NCBI RefSeq assembly: GCF_023074835.1
Contig: NZ_JALLGW010000001.1
Location: forward strand, 310,001 to 374,000
Length of the DNA stretch: 64,000 bases
Direction: 5' to 3'
From: Halomarina salina
GTDB lineage: Archaea > Halobacteriota > Halobacteria > Halobacteriales > Haloarculaceae
Shown piece by piece: positions 8,495 to 17,795 of this stretch. The notes under the pieces were generated by a model. That model had not been told where the DNA came from, made no database searches, and was given only the letters and a program-made list of their open reading frames with translations. Position numbers and translations under genes: made by a program. Every line of letters starts with the position of its first letter. Positions within the stretch are counted from its first letter, which is position 1.

Positions 8495-8670
8495 TCGTTG
8501 ACCACCTCCGTCCGACGGTCGGACGGCTCTACGGGTACGAAGACGGTACGTCCATACGTGTCGACGGCTTTCGACTGCAGGGTCGGCGAGCGGCAGCGCG
8601 CGGTTCGGAGACAGGGCGGTCGTCGTCTGCCAGCAACATCACTAACCGGGGTCGCGGTGTGAGACAGGGT

Positions 8671-9237
8671 ATGGGACGGCTCGTTCCGACCGGGACGGAC
8701 ATCGACCGCGAGACGCTACTCGACATCACGGTCAACCTCATCCCGATGGGGATACTCGTGTTCTTCGTCGTCCTCTTCCTGGTGTTCACGCCGTTCCCGC
8801 CGAACCTGTTCATCGCGGGCGTGAGCCACTTCCTCACCATCTTCCCGCTAGTCCTGCTCGCGCTGTTGACCTACGTCGCCGCGAAGGTCATCGCCCGCGA
8901 CGAGAAGAAACTGGAGGAGCGGTCGAACGAGGGGCAGGGGCTGGAGGCCCGTTCGACGGCGGGCGAGGAGCAGGCCCCGGCGACGGGCGGCGAGGGGCAG
9001 TCCGGCAGCTCGGTGAGCGACGGACAGGTCGACGAGTCCCGGAGTGCGACCGACGGAACGACCGCGGACTCGGCACCCGACGCGCGGTCCGACGACGACA
9101 CCGTCGAGTCGGCGGTGACGCCGGCGGACGACGGCGGCGAACCGGCGTCGACGGACGGACCAGACGCCGAAGCCACGGACGACTCGGCAGCCGACGAGCG
9201 CAGCGGGGACGAGAGCGAACGGTCGACGGATGAGTGA
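8671..9237 (+). CDS. Two-TM membrane protein with long acidic tail (DUF6684-like)
   Basis: The start at 8671 gives MGRLVPTGTDIDRETLLDI, then two transmembrane helices (about residues 22-42 and 55-75), and a Glu/Asp/Ser-rich cytoplasmic-type tail of over 100 residues. It resembles the haloarchaeal DUF6684 family (from memory). It overlaps the FAD/Rieske gene by 8 bases, so the two are probably translated together and may act at the membrane as a pair. Confidence 0.75.
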   Translation: MGRLVPTGTDIDRETLLDITVNLIPMGILVFFVVLFLVFTPFPPNLFIAGVSHFLTIFPLVLLALLTYVAAKVIARDEKKLEERSNEGQGLEARSTAGEEQAPATGGEGQSGSSVSDGQVDESRSATDGTTADSAPDARSDDDTVESAVTPADDGGEPASTDGPDAEATDDSAADERSGDESERSTDE

Positions 9238-10762
9238 CGCTGACGGCCTCCCCGGCCGTCACGCGTCGCCGTGGCTGGCGAACGCACCGGAGACGACCTA
9301 CGACTCGCTCGACGGCGACGCGACCACCGAGAGCGTCGTCGTCGGTGGCGGCATCGCTGGCCTGACGACAGCCACACTGCTGGCGGAGGGCGGCCGCGAC
9401 GTCGTCCTCCTCGAACGGGACCGCGTCGGCGGGGGCGTCACCGGCCGCAGCACCGCGAAGGTGACGTCGCAACACGGGTTCCAGTACGCCACGCTCGAAC
9501 GGCGACACGGCTCCGAGACCGCGCGCAAGTACGGTCTGGCCAACCAGCGAGCGGTCCAGTTCGTCGCCGACCGCGTCGAATCGTTCGACGTCGACTGCCG
9601 CCTCGAACGTCAGCCGGCGTTCGCGATGACCGACGCGACGGCGGAGATTCCGACCGTCCGTCGGGAGGTCAGGGCCTCACAGCGTGCTGGTCTCCCTGCC
9701 ACGCTGGTCGAGGACGGTCCGGCCGACGCCGTCGCTGGCGTCAGGTTCGCCGACCAGTTGCAGTTCGACCCACAGCGCTACCTGCTCGCCCTGGCCGACG
9801 CGTTCGTCGACGCGGGCGGGCATCTGTTCGAGGGGACGCGCGTGACCGACGTCGACGGTGGCGCCCCCTGTCGCGTCGAGACCGAGTCCGGGAGCGTCAC
9901 CGCCAGCGACGTCGTCCTCGCGACGCACTTCCCGCTGCTCGACCGGGCGGGCTACTTCGCCCGCCAGTACCCCAAGCGCTCGTACGTCCTCGCGGTGCGC
10001 GCGGACGACCCGCCGACCGACGGGATGTACTACTGGCCCGGCGAGACCTACCGCTCGACGCGGACCGCCGAGGTAGACGGCGAGACGCTGACGCTCGTCG
10101 GCGGCCAGAACCACAAGACGGGACAGGGCGGGCGCACCCGCGACCGGTACCGCCGCCTCGAATCGGCGGCCCGCGAGCGGTTCGACGTCGAGGACGTCGT
10201 CTACCGCTGGTCGACGCAGGACTACGTCTCCGTCGACGGCATCCCCTACGTGGGCCGACTCGGCGCGTTCGCGTCGAACGTCTACGCCGCCACCGGGTTC
10301 GGTGGCTGGGGGATGTCGAACGGCACCGCCGCCGGCCTGTCGATAGCGGGCACGATTCTCGACCGCCCCGAGGAGTGGGCGGACGCGTTCGACCCGCTCC
10401 GGGTGACGGTCCTGTCGTCGGTCCGGGAGCTCTCGGCGGAGAGCGCCAACGTGGCGCGGCGGTTCGTCGGCGACTGGGCCGAGGGCCTCGCGACGACCGG
10501 GGACCGCCTCGGACGCGACGAGGCGACCGTCCGTCGGCGCGGCACCGACGTCCTCGGCGTCTACCGCGACGAGGACGGCGAGGACCACGTCGTCGACGCC
10601 GTCTGTCCCCACATGGGCTGTCTCGTCCAGTGGAACGACGGCGAGCGCTCGTGGGACTGCCCGTGTCACGGCTCCCGGTTCGCGGTCGACGGCCGCGTCC
10701 TCGACGGCCCGGCGACCGAGGACCTCCCGACGGAGCCCTCGGAGGACCGCTCCCCGGAGTGA
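9230..10762 (+). CDS. FAD-dependent oxidoreductase fused to a C-terminal Rieske [2Fe-2S] domain
   Basis: A 510-residue protein. Residues 39-44 (GGGIAG) form the FAD dinucleotide loop of a DAO-type oxidoreductase. Further DAO features follow, ending near TGFGGWGMSNG. The C-terminal 100 residues form a Rieske domain: CPHMGC and CPCHGS give ligands Cys459, His461, Cys477 and His480, with Cys464 and Cys479 able to form the bc1-type disulfide. The architecture matches bacterial and archaeal DAO-Rieske enzymes of unknown substrate; electron transfer from an amine or similar donor is an inference. It overlaps the upstream membrane gene. Confidence 0.93.
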   Translation: MSDADGLPGRHASPWLANAPETTYDSLDGDATTESVVVGGGIAGLTTATLLAEGGRDVVLLERDRVGGGVTGRSTAKVTSQHGFQYATLERRHGSETARKYGLANQRAVQFVADRVESFDVDCRLERQPAFAMTDATAEIPTVRREVRASQRAGLPATLVEDGPADAVAGVRFADQLQFDPQRYLLALADAFVDAGGHLFEGTRVTDVDGGAPCRVETESGSVTASDVVLATHFPLLDRAGYFARQYPKRSYVLAVRADDPPTDGMYYWPGETYRSTRTAEVDGETLTLVGGQNHKTGQGGRTRDRYRRLESAARERFDVEDVVYRWSTQDYVSVDGIPYVGRLGAFASNVYAATGFGGWGMSNGTAAGLSIAGTILDRPEEWADAFDPLRVTVLSSVRELSAESANVARRFVGDWAEGLATTGDRLGRDEATVRRRGTDVLGVYRDEDGEDHVVDAVCPHMGCLVQWNDGERSWDCPCHGSRFAVDGRVLDGPATEDLPTEPSEDRSPE

Positions 10763-10858
10763 GGGCGGCGCGACCGGTAGGGCCGTCGAGTCGTCGCGTC
10801 GTGGGGTTGCACGTGCCAGCTTACCGCGTATTGGTCGGACGGTACAATCCCGTCACGA

Positions 10859-11371
10859 ATGACGACACGGAACGACGCTCCCGGACGGTCGACGCGGAGT
10901 ACAACGACGCGGGCGCTGCTCGGAGCCGGAACGTTCGGGTTCGGGTTCAGCGGTCTCGTCGACGTGCTGTTACTACACCACGTCCTGCAGTGGCACCACC
11001 TCGTCTCGGCCGTCTACTCCCCGTCCACGATGGACGGTCTGCGGACGAACATCCTCGCCGACGGCCTGTTCTCGCTCGCGATGGTCGTCATCGCGAGCGT
11101 CGGCGCGGGGCTCGTCTGGCAGGCAGAGCGACGGACGAGCGTCCCGCTCGCGATACGACCCGTCGCTGGAGCGGCCGTCGTCGGGCTCGGCCTGTTCGAC
11201 CTGTTCGACGTGGTCGTCGACCACATGCTGCTCGGCCTCCACCACGCCGTCGGGCAGGGTGGGCGGTACGACCTGCACTGGGCCGTCGTCAGCCTCCTCA
11301 TCGTCGCCGTCGGGGCGTACATCTACCGAACGAGCACTCCGGGGCGCGACGCCACCGACGAGGCGACCTGA
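10859..11371 (+). CDS. DUF2243 multi-His membrane protein
   Basis: A 170-residue protein with about four transmembrane helices and the family-typical motif LLHHVLQWHH in the first helix, plus DHMLLGLHH in the third. Paired His residues inside helices suggest haem or metal binding (inference). It stands next to the FAD/Rieske gene, so a redox role is plausible. The stop codon abuts the start of the small gene at 11372. Confidence 0.88.
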   Translation: MTTRNDAPGRSTRSTTTRALLGAGTFGFGFSGLVDVLLLHHVLQWHHLVSAVYSPSTMDGLRTNILADGLFSLAMVVIASVGAGLVWQAERRTSVPLAIRPVAGAAVVGLGLFDLFDVVVDHMLLGLHHAVGQGGRYDLHWAVVSLLIVAVGAYIYRTSTPGRDATDEAT

Positions 11372-11551
11372 ATGGCGCCACCCCCAGGAGTGCTCGCACC
11401 GTTCCTCGCGCTCGCACCCCTCCACGGCGGCGCGACGGGCGGCCAGCCACACGTGCTCGTCCTCGCCGTCGCCGTGGTGGCACTGTGGGGCCTCGTCGCG
11501 GGGCTCGTGGCCGGTATCGACCGACTGCTCGTGGCCGTGGACGGTAACTGA
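11372..11551 (+). CDS. 59-residue single-TM protein
   Basis: The ATG follows the DUF2243 stop codon with no gap, and the product starts MAPPPGVLAPFLALAPLHGG. It then forms one strong transmembrane helix (VLVLAVAVVALWGLVAGLV) and ends DRLLVAVDGN. The tight coupling argues for a real gene, probably a small partner of the DUF2243 protein. Family not recognised. Confidence 0.6.
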   Translation: MAPPPGVLAPFLALAPLHGGATGGQPHVLVLAVAVVALWGLVAGLVAGIDRLLVAVDGN

Positions 11552-11617
11552 AGGCAGAAGACGCGGACGACACGGGCGACGCGAACGGTCGCGTCCGTCC
11601 GGTCCGAGACGCGGTCG

Positions 11618-12085
11618 CTACGACTGCCCGGCCCGCGACCCGACCCAGACGCCGAGCGTGAGGCCGTAGACGAGGTGGCCCGCGTGGAACACGACCGACT
11701 CGTCGCCCTCCAGTTCCATCCCGACGAGGTACGGCAGGACGACCCGTTCGCCGAACACCGAGAGCGCGAGGCCGTACAGTGCGCCGGCGACCAGTCCGAC
11801 CGTCTCCGGATGCTCCTCCCGCGGTTCGAGCCACCGCCACGCGAACCCGAACCCGATGCCGCCACCGACGCCGTAGAGCAGGTGCACGGCGAGCGCCGAT
11901 AGCGGGTAGTCCTCGGGCGACCCGCCGAGCCAGCGACTGAGGAAGTGCGCCGTCGGCGGGAGCGACCGGGCGGCCGGTTCCCGGAACAGCGTCATCACGA
12001 GCGTCGCCATCGCGCCGCCGACGCCGCCCGCACGGAATCTCGACTGGCGGTCGTCGGCCGACGAACCGGTGTGGTCCCGGTTCAC
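11618..12085 (-). CDS. Multi-pass membrane protein (DUF6789/DUF1440-like)
   Basis: A 155-residue protein with about four hydrophobic segments, starting with a short charged tail and GGAMATLVMTLFREP. The arrangement resembles the YagU/DUF1440 group of membrane proteins. It is the second gene of a two-gene unit: its ATG overlaps the stop codon of the gene that ends at 12082. Function unknown. Confidence 0.75.
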   Translation of the reverse strand: MNRDHTGSSADDRQSRFRAGGVGGAMATLVMTLFREPAARSLPPTAHFLSRWLGGSPEDYPLSALAVHLLYGVGGGIGFGFAWRWLEPREEHPETVGLVAGALYGLALSVFGERVVLPYLVGMELEGDESVVFHAGHLVYGLTLGVWVGSRAGQS

Positions 12086-12357
12086 TCGTCTATCTTCGAC
12101 GTGATCTCGGTCGCCCGGTCGCGCGCTTCGGCCTCGTCGTCGACGGCGTCGGTCGGGAGGAGGACGCTCTGGACGACCCAGTCGTCGCCGCCCTCCCGGT
12201 GGCCCGTCCGGACCTCGCTCCCCTGGACGACCGACTCGGCGGGCGACCGCGCCCAGTCGGGCGTCCGTATCTCGTCGAACTCGTCGGGGTCACGGAACCG
12301 GACGTGGTAGAACTCCTCGGTCCGTTCCACGTCGTCCACTGATGGCGTCTCGACCAT
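12082..12357 (-). CDS. Conserved small acidic protein
   Basis: A 91-residue acidic protein from the ATG at 12357 (MVETPSVDDVERTEEFYHVR), ending TEITSKIDE. The sequence is mixed alpha/beta without a catalytic motif that I can name. It overlaps the downstream membrane-protein start (ATGA), so the two are co-translated. A longer start at 12384 is possible but adds residues that do not look conserved. Confidence 0.7.
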   Translation of the reverse strand: MVETPSVDDVERTEEFYHVRFRDPDEFDEIRTPDWARSPAESVVQGSEVRTGHREGGDDWVVQSVLLPTDAVDDEAEARDRATEITSKIDE

Positions 12358-12591
12358 GGACGCCGGTTCGAGGGAGCCGAGCAAGAACCGCCTGCCAGCA
12401 GTGGCCGCGTGGTTATACGACCCGACGCGGCGCGTCCGTCGCCGACGACACCCGCCGCCCTCACCGACGGTGGAGAGGCGCGGTGACGTGCGGGCGTGGC
12501 CGAGGTTCAGTTCGCCAGCAGACAGTGGTCGAGCGCGAGAGACCGGACCCTGCTGGTGGTCGTTGGTATCGACTGGGACTCGGCCACCTGT

Positions 12592-12596
12592 AAAAA
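12592..12596 (-). terminator. T-tract after the DUF892 gene
   Basis: On the minus strand a TTTTT run lies about 32 bases after the stop at 12628. Confidence 0.4.
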
Positions 12597-12627
12597 TAGA
12601 TGTGTCGTGAGGAGTCGGACTACGGAG

Positions 12628-13128
12628 TTACGCCAGGTCCGTCGTCTCCGCCTGCTCGTCGAACTGCTCGCCCATCTGCGAGAGCTCTTCGAGCGCTTCC
12701 TGCTCCTCGCGGAGCGTCTCCTCCAGCGTGTCGGCGACGTCGTCCAGGCCGAGGTCCTGCGCCATCGGCGTGAGGTTGCCGTAGAGCGCGATCTCGTAGT
12801 GCTCGGACTTCTGCCCGGCGGCGACGTTGAACCGGTCGAGGATCTGCTGGTCGGGGTCCTGGCTCGTGAACTCCTCGTGGTCCTGGATGAGCCCCTTCAC
12901 CGCGTTGTCCTCCTTCTCCTCGGGCGACTCGCCGATCTCGTCGAAGACGTCTTCGAGTCGCTGGACGTGCTGCTCGGTCTCCTCTCGGTGCTCCGAGAAC
13001 GCGTTGCTGATCTCCTCGTCGCTCGTTCCCGAGGAGAGCTCCTCGAGCGCGTCGAGCAGCTGGTTCTCCGTGTAGTACGCCTCTTTAAGGCCGGCGACGA
13101 ACAGGTCGTCTAGACTGTTTACACTCAT
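12628..13128 (-). CDS. DUF892 (YciE/YciF) ferritin-like protein
   Basis: A 166-residue all-helical protein beginning MSVNSLDDLFVAGLKEAYY, with the family's LLDALEEL and EHREETEQHVQRLEDVF helices and metal-ligand-type ExxH pattern. DUF892 proteins are four-helix bundles related to ferritin and are stress-induced in bacteria. I prefer the ATG at 13128 over the one at 13140 because a GGAG motif lies about 9 bases before it. It stands alone, with a T-tract behind it. Confidence 0.88.
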   Translation of the reverse strand: MSVNSLDDLFVAGLKEAYYTENQLLDALEELSSGTSDEEISNAFSEHREETEQHVQRLEDVFDEIGESPEEKEDNAVKGLIQDHEEFTSQDPDQQILDRFNVAAGQKSEHYEIALYGNLTPMAQDLGLDDVADTLEETLREEQEALEELSQMGEQFDEQAETTDLA

Positions 13129-13315
13129 CGTTTTCTCCATCCGAACGGACTCCTGCAGTTTCAGTAAGTACCGGGCTTGTTCAGGCCAGTGCAGTCGGGG
13201 CGGACTGTTCGCCACTGTCGGTACTCTGCGTCACCGACCGTTCGGCGACGCTCCCCACGAGAGCGACGGCCGAGACGCTCGTCGGCAGGAGAGTGAGAGA
13301 GAAAACGACCGGCGT

Positions 13316-13350
13316 TGGGGCGCACGCGACCCCTCGTCGCGTGCGCCCCA
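13316..13350 (-). terminator. Perfect 15-bp hairpin after the zinc-ribbon gene
   Basis: The arm TGGGGCGCACGCGAC pairs perfectly with its complement across a 5-base loop. The hairpin starts 44 bases after the stop of the gene at 13394 on the minus strand and is followed by a short TTTTC run. It may end that transcript and insulate the DUF892 promoter. Confidence 0.55.
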
Positions 13351-13393
13351 CGAACCGGTGAGCGTCCCCGGGGCGTCCGTACTCGAACCGGGG

Positions 13394-13552
13394 TCAGGGA
13401 GTCGTCATCATCCCGTCGAGTTCGATGAACTCGGTACTACCACAACGACAGTTCTCGTCTGCCGTCGGGAGCATGATACTGCCGTCGTCGTGAACGACCG
13501 CTGACGACCGGCGTCTGCAGTCGACGCATCTGACGAATGTGCGTTTGGGCAT
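13394..13552 (-). CDS. Small zinc-ribbon-like protein
   Basis: A 52-residue protein beginning MPKRTFVRCVDCRRRS, with a CxxC pair near the N-terminus and a CRCG pair near residue 35. Four Cys suggest one structural zinc. Many haloarchaeal zinc micro-proteins have this layout. The ATG at 13552 is the natural start; the longer frame upstream is not protein-like. Role unknown. Confidence 0.72.
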   Translation of the reverse strand: MPKRTFVRCVDCRRRSSAVVHDDGSIMLPTADENCRCGSTEFIELDGMMTTP

Positions 13553-13718
13553 GTCTCTGGTGTCGAGTCGCCGGACGGTGACCGAAGCCCCCTCCGGTGG
13601 CGTGGCCCGGTCGGGGCGACTCGATACCGAGAGGTCACTCGCCTTGACACATACACTCACGCCTTGCGAAATGGAGAACTGCTCGACTGCGGGAGGGTCG
13701 AGGGCGGACCGGTCCGGG

Positions 13719-14513
13719 TCAGTCCCCGTCGTACTCGTCGGTGAACTGCTCCGTCTTGCTCTCGATGATGCGTGCGAGCATCGTCGCGAAGCGCGTGTTC
13801 GCGCTCCACATCGCGCTCTCGTCGTTCGGACTCGCCGTCGCGTCGAGCATCCCGATGAGCAGGGTGTGACCGTCCACGATGAGCATCCGGTTCGACTCGG
13901 GGTCGTGGAACCGCTCTTCGGTGACGCGGACGGACTGGACGCCCTCGATGTCGCTGAACCGTTCGAGGACGGCCGGGTTCTCGCTCATCCCGACGACGCT
14001 CACGCCTCGCTCGACGAGCGACTCGAGCGTCGCGACGAGCGACGGCGGGAGCAGCGCCGGGTCGCTCGCGGCGAGCAGGACCCGCTCCTCGGCGTCGCCG
14101 AGCAGGTCCTCGACCCGGTGCGTGACGTTCTCGGTTCCGCGCGTCACCCAGATGTCGGGTCGGTGTTCGTCGGTGTCGCTGGCGAGCGACCCCTGGACCT
14201 CGCGGAGGTACTCGGTCGCGCGGCGGCGTTCGCGCTCGAAGCGCTCGGAGAGGCGGGCCATCGCCTCGTCGAGGTCGACCGCACGGAAGCGCGTCGGCGA
14301 GGCGTTCTGCACCTCCAGCAGCCCTCGCTCTTCGAGGGAGTCGGCGGTGCCGTACACCTGCGAGCGCGGCACGTCGGTGACGCGAGCGATCTCGCTCGCC
14401 GTGGCCGTCCCCAGTTTCTGGAGGCCGACCAGCACCTTCCCCTCGTAGCTCGTCAACCCGAGGCGTTCGAGGGCGTCGAGGGCGTCCGACTCGTCCATCG
14501 TCGAGTCACCCAT
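13719..14513 (-). CDS. TrmB-family transcriptional regulator
   Basis: A 264-residue protein. The N-terminal TrmB winged helix reads LGLTSYEGKVLVGLQKLG and DVPRSQVYGTADSLEERGLL. A coiled-coil linker rich in Arg and Glu follows (about 85-110), and then a C-terminal PLD-like sensor domain (DLLGDAEERVLLAASDP). Its ATG directly abuts the stop codon of the RND exporter gene, so it is the second gene of that operon and probably controls it. Confidence 0.92.
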   Translation of the reverse strand: MGDSTMDESDALDALERLGLTSYEGKVLVGLQKLGTATASEIARVTDVPRSQVYGTADSLEERGLLEVQNASPTRFRAVDLDEAMARLSERFERERRRATEYLREVQGSLASDTDEHRPDIWVTRGTENVTHRVEDLLGDAEERVLLAASDPALLPPSLVATLESLVERGVSVVGMSENPAVLERFSDIEGVQSVRVTEERFHDPESNRMLIVDGHTLLIGMLDATASPNDESAMWSANTRFATMLARIIESKTEQFTDEYDGD

Positions 14514-17510
14514 CTAGTCCTCCGCGGTGGTCGACGTCGTCTTCCCACCGGCGGTGGTCGACCGTCCCGGGCCGAGGTAGCGATACCAGACGACGAGCAG
14601 ACTCGGGAGCACCAGCACGCTCGCGAGGAACGCGTAGATGATGGTCAGCCCCGTGATGATGCCGAACTGGCGGAGCGGCGGGAGGATGGCGAACGCGAGC
14701 ACGCCGAACCCGCCGACCGTCGTCGCGGCGCTGCCGAGCAGTGCGCCTCCCGTCCCGGTGACGGCACGGCGCATCGACTCCCAGAGGTCGCCCGTCCGTT
14801 CGAGTTCCTGGTTGAACCGCTCGGAGAGGTGGATGGAGTAGGCGACCCCCAGCCCCACCGTGAGGCTGGTGATCATCCCCGTCAGGATGTTGAACGGGAT
14901 GTCCATCAGGTACATCGTCCCGAGAATCCACGAGACGCTGAGCGCGACGGGGAGCAGGGTGACCGCCCCGAGCGTCGCGCTCCCCTCCGTGATGCGGTAG
15001 GTGAGCATCAGGAAGGCGAACGTCGCGACCAGCGTGATGATGAGGCTCTCGACGACCGTCTGGAGCAACTGGTCGGAGACGATCTTGAACAGGATGGTCT
15101 GACCGGTCGCGGTCGCGGTCAGGCCGTCGACGTCGACGTCGCTCGCGATGGCGCGCATCTCCTCGGTGACGGCGTCCATCGACGCCGACCCCTTCGTGGA
15201 GACGACCATCCGGACGGCCTCGTACTCGCCGTCCTCGGTCTGAGAGATGACGCCCGCCGCCTGGTCGGGCGCGACCTGGAACAGCGTGTCGAACACCTCG
15301 CCGACGTTCTGGTCGGGGACGCCGTCGCCGTCGGTGTCCGCGGCGGTGAACGTCGCGTTGAACGTCTCGTTGCTGGCGGCGACGGACTCCATCACCGACA
15401 GCGGACTGCGAATCTCTGCCTCGTCGTTCGAGAGGACGACGACCACGCCGCTGGAGGCGGCGCGCTCCTCGGCGTCACCGAGCTTCTGCATGGCCTCGGC
15501 GCTGGCGACGCTCGTCCCGCCACTCTCGACGAGTATCTGTGACTGCGAGTCCTGCCGGACGAAGTTCTCGTTGACGTAGTCGAGGTTGTCCTTCGCGGAG
15601 TACTGACTCGGCTTGAACGGTTCGGGGAGGTCGTACGTCCACTGGGGCGGACTGTCCGCGATGAAGTCCTCCTGGTTGAACGACGTGTCGACCTGCGACG
15701 CGCCGTACGCGCCACCGGCACTGATGAGCAGTGCGACGAGGATGACGACGAACGGCGCCTTCCGGGCGGCGGTCGACCCGGCGGCGAGCACCGAGGAGAA
15801 CCGGCCGCCGCCGGTCCCGAACGCGCTCTTCGTGCGGTCCCAGCCCCGGCCTTCGAGGAAGCCGTCGACCTCGATCTTGATGGCCGGGATGAGGATGCCG
15901 AACACGAGCAGGGCGGCGGTGATACCGAACGCGCTGACGACGCCGAACTCCTGGATGGGTGGGAGCGGACTCGTCAGGTTCGAGAGGAACCCGATGACCG
16001 TCGTCGCCGTCACCCAGACGAGCGCGATGCCGACGCCCGTCAGGGCGATGCGCATCGACTCGCGGACGCCCGCCGAGCCGTGCTCGTTGCGCTCCTCGCG
16101 GTGGCGCATGAACACGTGGATGGCGTAGTCGATAGAGAGGCCGATGAGCAGGACGGGCACCGCGACGAACAGCTGGTTGAACGCGATGTCGGCCCAGCCC
16201 ATGAACCCGAACGTCCAGATGAGCACGGTGAAGATGCCGAGCAGGCCGAGCACGATGTCGAGCACGTCGCGGTAGGCGACGATGAGCGCCAGCAGGACGA
16301 ACAGCAGCGCGAGCGGCCCGACGATGGCGAGGCTGTCGGTCATCGACTGGGTGATCTCCTCGCCGATGATGCCGGAGCCGAAGACGAGCACCTCGTCGAC
16401 GCTCCAGTCGTTCTCGGTGGCGATGTCCTGCATCGCCAGCTGGGAGTTCGAGATGGCGTCGCTCGTCTCGCCGGTCGGGGCGCTCGACTGGCCGTCGGTG
16501 GTCTGCGTGACGACGACCATCGTCGCCTCCGCCTCGGTCGTCCCCCTGTCGAAGTCCGTCGGCACGAGCGCCAGCACGGCCGAGCTACCGCCGTCGCCGC
16601 CGTTCTCGCCGAGCAGCAGCGAGAGGACGCCGTCGATCTGTGACTGGTTCATCGACTGGAGCTGTTCGAGCTGCTCGTCGAGCGTGGCGTTCGACGCGTT
16701 CTGGAGCTCCCCGTTCAGCGTCTGGAGTTCGCCGCCGAGTTCGCGGAGGCGTTCACCCTGCGCCTGGAGCTCCTCACCGCGCTCCTGCAGGTCACTGTAC
16801 TGGTCGCGGAGCACGCCCTGGGTCCCCAGCTGGTAGGCCTGTTCGACCTGCGACTGGTTCTGGGCGTTGCGGACGCCCTGTGCGGCCTGCTGGAACGTCC
16901 CGTAGTCCTCCTGGTCGAGTTCGACGCTCGTGTTCGAGCGCACCTGCTCGAACGCCGCCTCGACGGAGGCGTTCGGGTTCTGCTGGAGCATCCCCAGTGC
17001 GCGCTGGAGGTCCGCCGCGGTCGCGTTGAGCGTGTCGCTGCGGTTCTGGAGGGCCGCGCGCTCCTGGGAGACGGTGGCGTTGAGCTGCTGGAACTCCGCG
17101 TTCGTGCGCTGGAGTTCGCCGCCGACCTGCTGTTGCATGGCGGTCGTCGCCACGATGTTCGGGAGGCCGACGATGGAGTCGTTCTCCACCAGCGTCCCCT
17201 CGATGGTCTCGTTGGTCTGGAGCCGCTGTTCGAGTTCGAGGATGCCGACCATCGACTCCTTGTCGAGGACGTTGTCGTCCCTCGCGATGAGCTGTACCGA
17301 CGTCGTGTTCTCCGCGCCGGTCGAGAAGTTGCCCTGGATGTAGGTGAGCTTCTGAGACTCGGGGGAGTCGCTCTGGAACTGGTCGAGCGACGACGACTGC
17401 TCGATCATCCCGGCACCCGCGCCGAGGACGACGGTCAACACGAGCATCACCGCGATGGCGATGCGGGTGTGTCCGGCCACCGCGTCGACGAACCGGTCGA
17501 AGCGGCTCAC
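14514..17510 (-). CDS. RND/MMPL-type exporter with a coiled-coil insertion
   Basis: A 998-residue membrane protein. One helix at residues 13-34 is followed by a large outer domain, five to six helices, a second outer domain and a final set of six helices. This is the two-half plan of MMPL/HpnN-like RND transporters. The motif GLSIDYAIHVFMR in the first half and GLGVAYSIHLSERF in the second mark the conserved TM4-type segments; the Asp is present in the first only. The first outer domain (about 115-290) is Gln/Glu/Leu-rich and looks coiled coil. The substrate is unknown; lipids or hydrophobic molecules are typical. A 3' partner gene encodes TrmB. Confidence 0.9.
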   Translation of the reverse strand: MSRFDRFVDAVAGHTRIAIAVMLVLTVVLGAGAGMIEQSSSLDQFQSDSPESQKLTYIQGNFSTGAENTTSVQLIARDDNVLDKESMVGILELEQRLQTNETIEGTLVENDSIVGLPNIVATTAMQQQVGGELQRTNAEFQQLNATVSQERAALQNRSDTLNATAADLQRALGMLQQNPNASVEAAFEQVRSNTSVELDQEDYGTFQQAAQGVRNAQNQSQVEQAYQLGTQGVLRDQYSDLQERGEELQAQGERLRELGGELQTLNGELQNASNATLDEQLEQLQSMNQSQIDGVLSLLLGENGGDGGSSAVLALVPTDFDRGTTEAEATMVVVTQTTDGQSSAPTGETSDAISNSQLAMQDIATENDWSVDEVLVFGSGIIGEEITQSMTDSLAIVGPLALLFVLLALIVAYRDVLDIVLGLLGIFTVLIWTFGFMGWADIAFNQLFVAVPVLLIGLSIDYAIHVFMRHREERNEHGSAGVRESMRIALTGVGIALVWVTATTVIGFLSNLTSPLPPIQEFGVVSAFGITAALLVFGILIPAIKIEVDGFLEGRGWDRTKSAFGTGGGRFSSVLAAGSTAARKAPFVVILVALLISAGGAYGASQVDTSFNQEDFIADSPPQWTYDLPEPFKPSQYSAKDNLDYVNENFVRQDSQSQILVESGGTSVASAEAMQKLGDAEERAASSGVVVVLSNDEAEIRSPLSVMESVAASNETFNATFTAADTDGDGVPDQNVGEVFDTLFQVAPDQAAGVISQTEDGEYEAVRMVVSTKGSASMDAVTEEMRAIASDVDVDGLTATATGQTILFKIVSDQLLQTVVESLIITLVATFAFLMLTYRITEGSATLGAVTLLPVALSVSWILGTMYLMDIPFNILTGMITSLTVGLGVAYSIHLSERFNQELERTGDLWESMRRAVTGTGGALLGSAATTVGGFGVLAFAILPPLRQFGIITGLTIIYAFLASVLVLPSLLVVWYRYLGPGRSTTAGGKTTSTTAED

Positions 17511-17543
17511 GGAAGCACCTCACACGTCGGCGAATAATTGTGT

Positions 17544-17554
17544 AGTATCATACT
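17544..17554. promoter_or_regulatory. Short palindrome in the RND promoter region
   Basis: AGTAT-C-ATACT is a perfect 5+1+5 inverted repeat 34-44 bases before the RND start codon, a position near TATA and transcription start. It could be an operator for the TrmB regulator of the same operon. Such short repeats also occur by chance. Confidence 0.35.
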
Positions 17555-17795
17555 GACAGCGTTGTTGTTCGGTCGCTACTAACAAGTAGAGATATATGAA
17601 TACATCGGAACTGGTCGAGGGGTCCGGCGAGTCAGAACGACCACCACACGGGCCAGAACGCCCCGATTCCGTGATATCGGTGTCGGCAGTCGGGAGACGG
17701 TCGTGCGATACAGCGGTCCGCTGGTCCCTCGGTCTCTTCGGGACCCGGTCCTCGCGGGACCCATCCTCGCAGAAGACGCAGTTCTCCCGGAAGCC

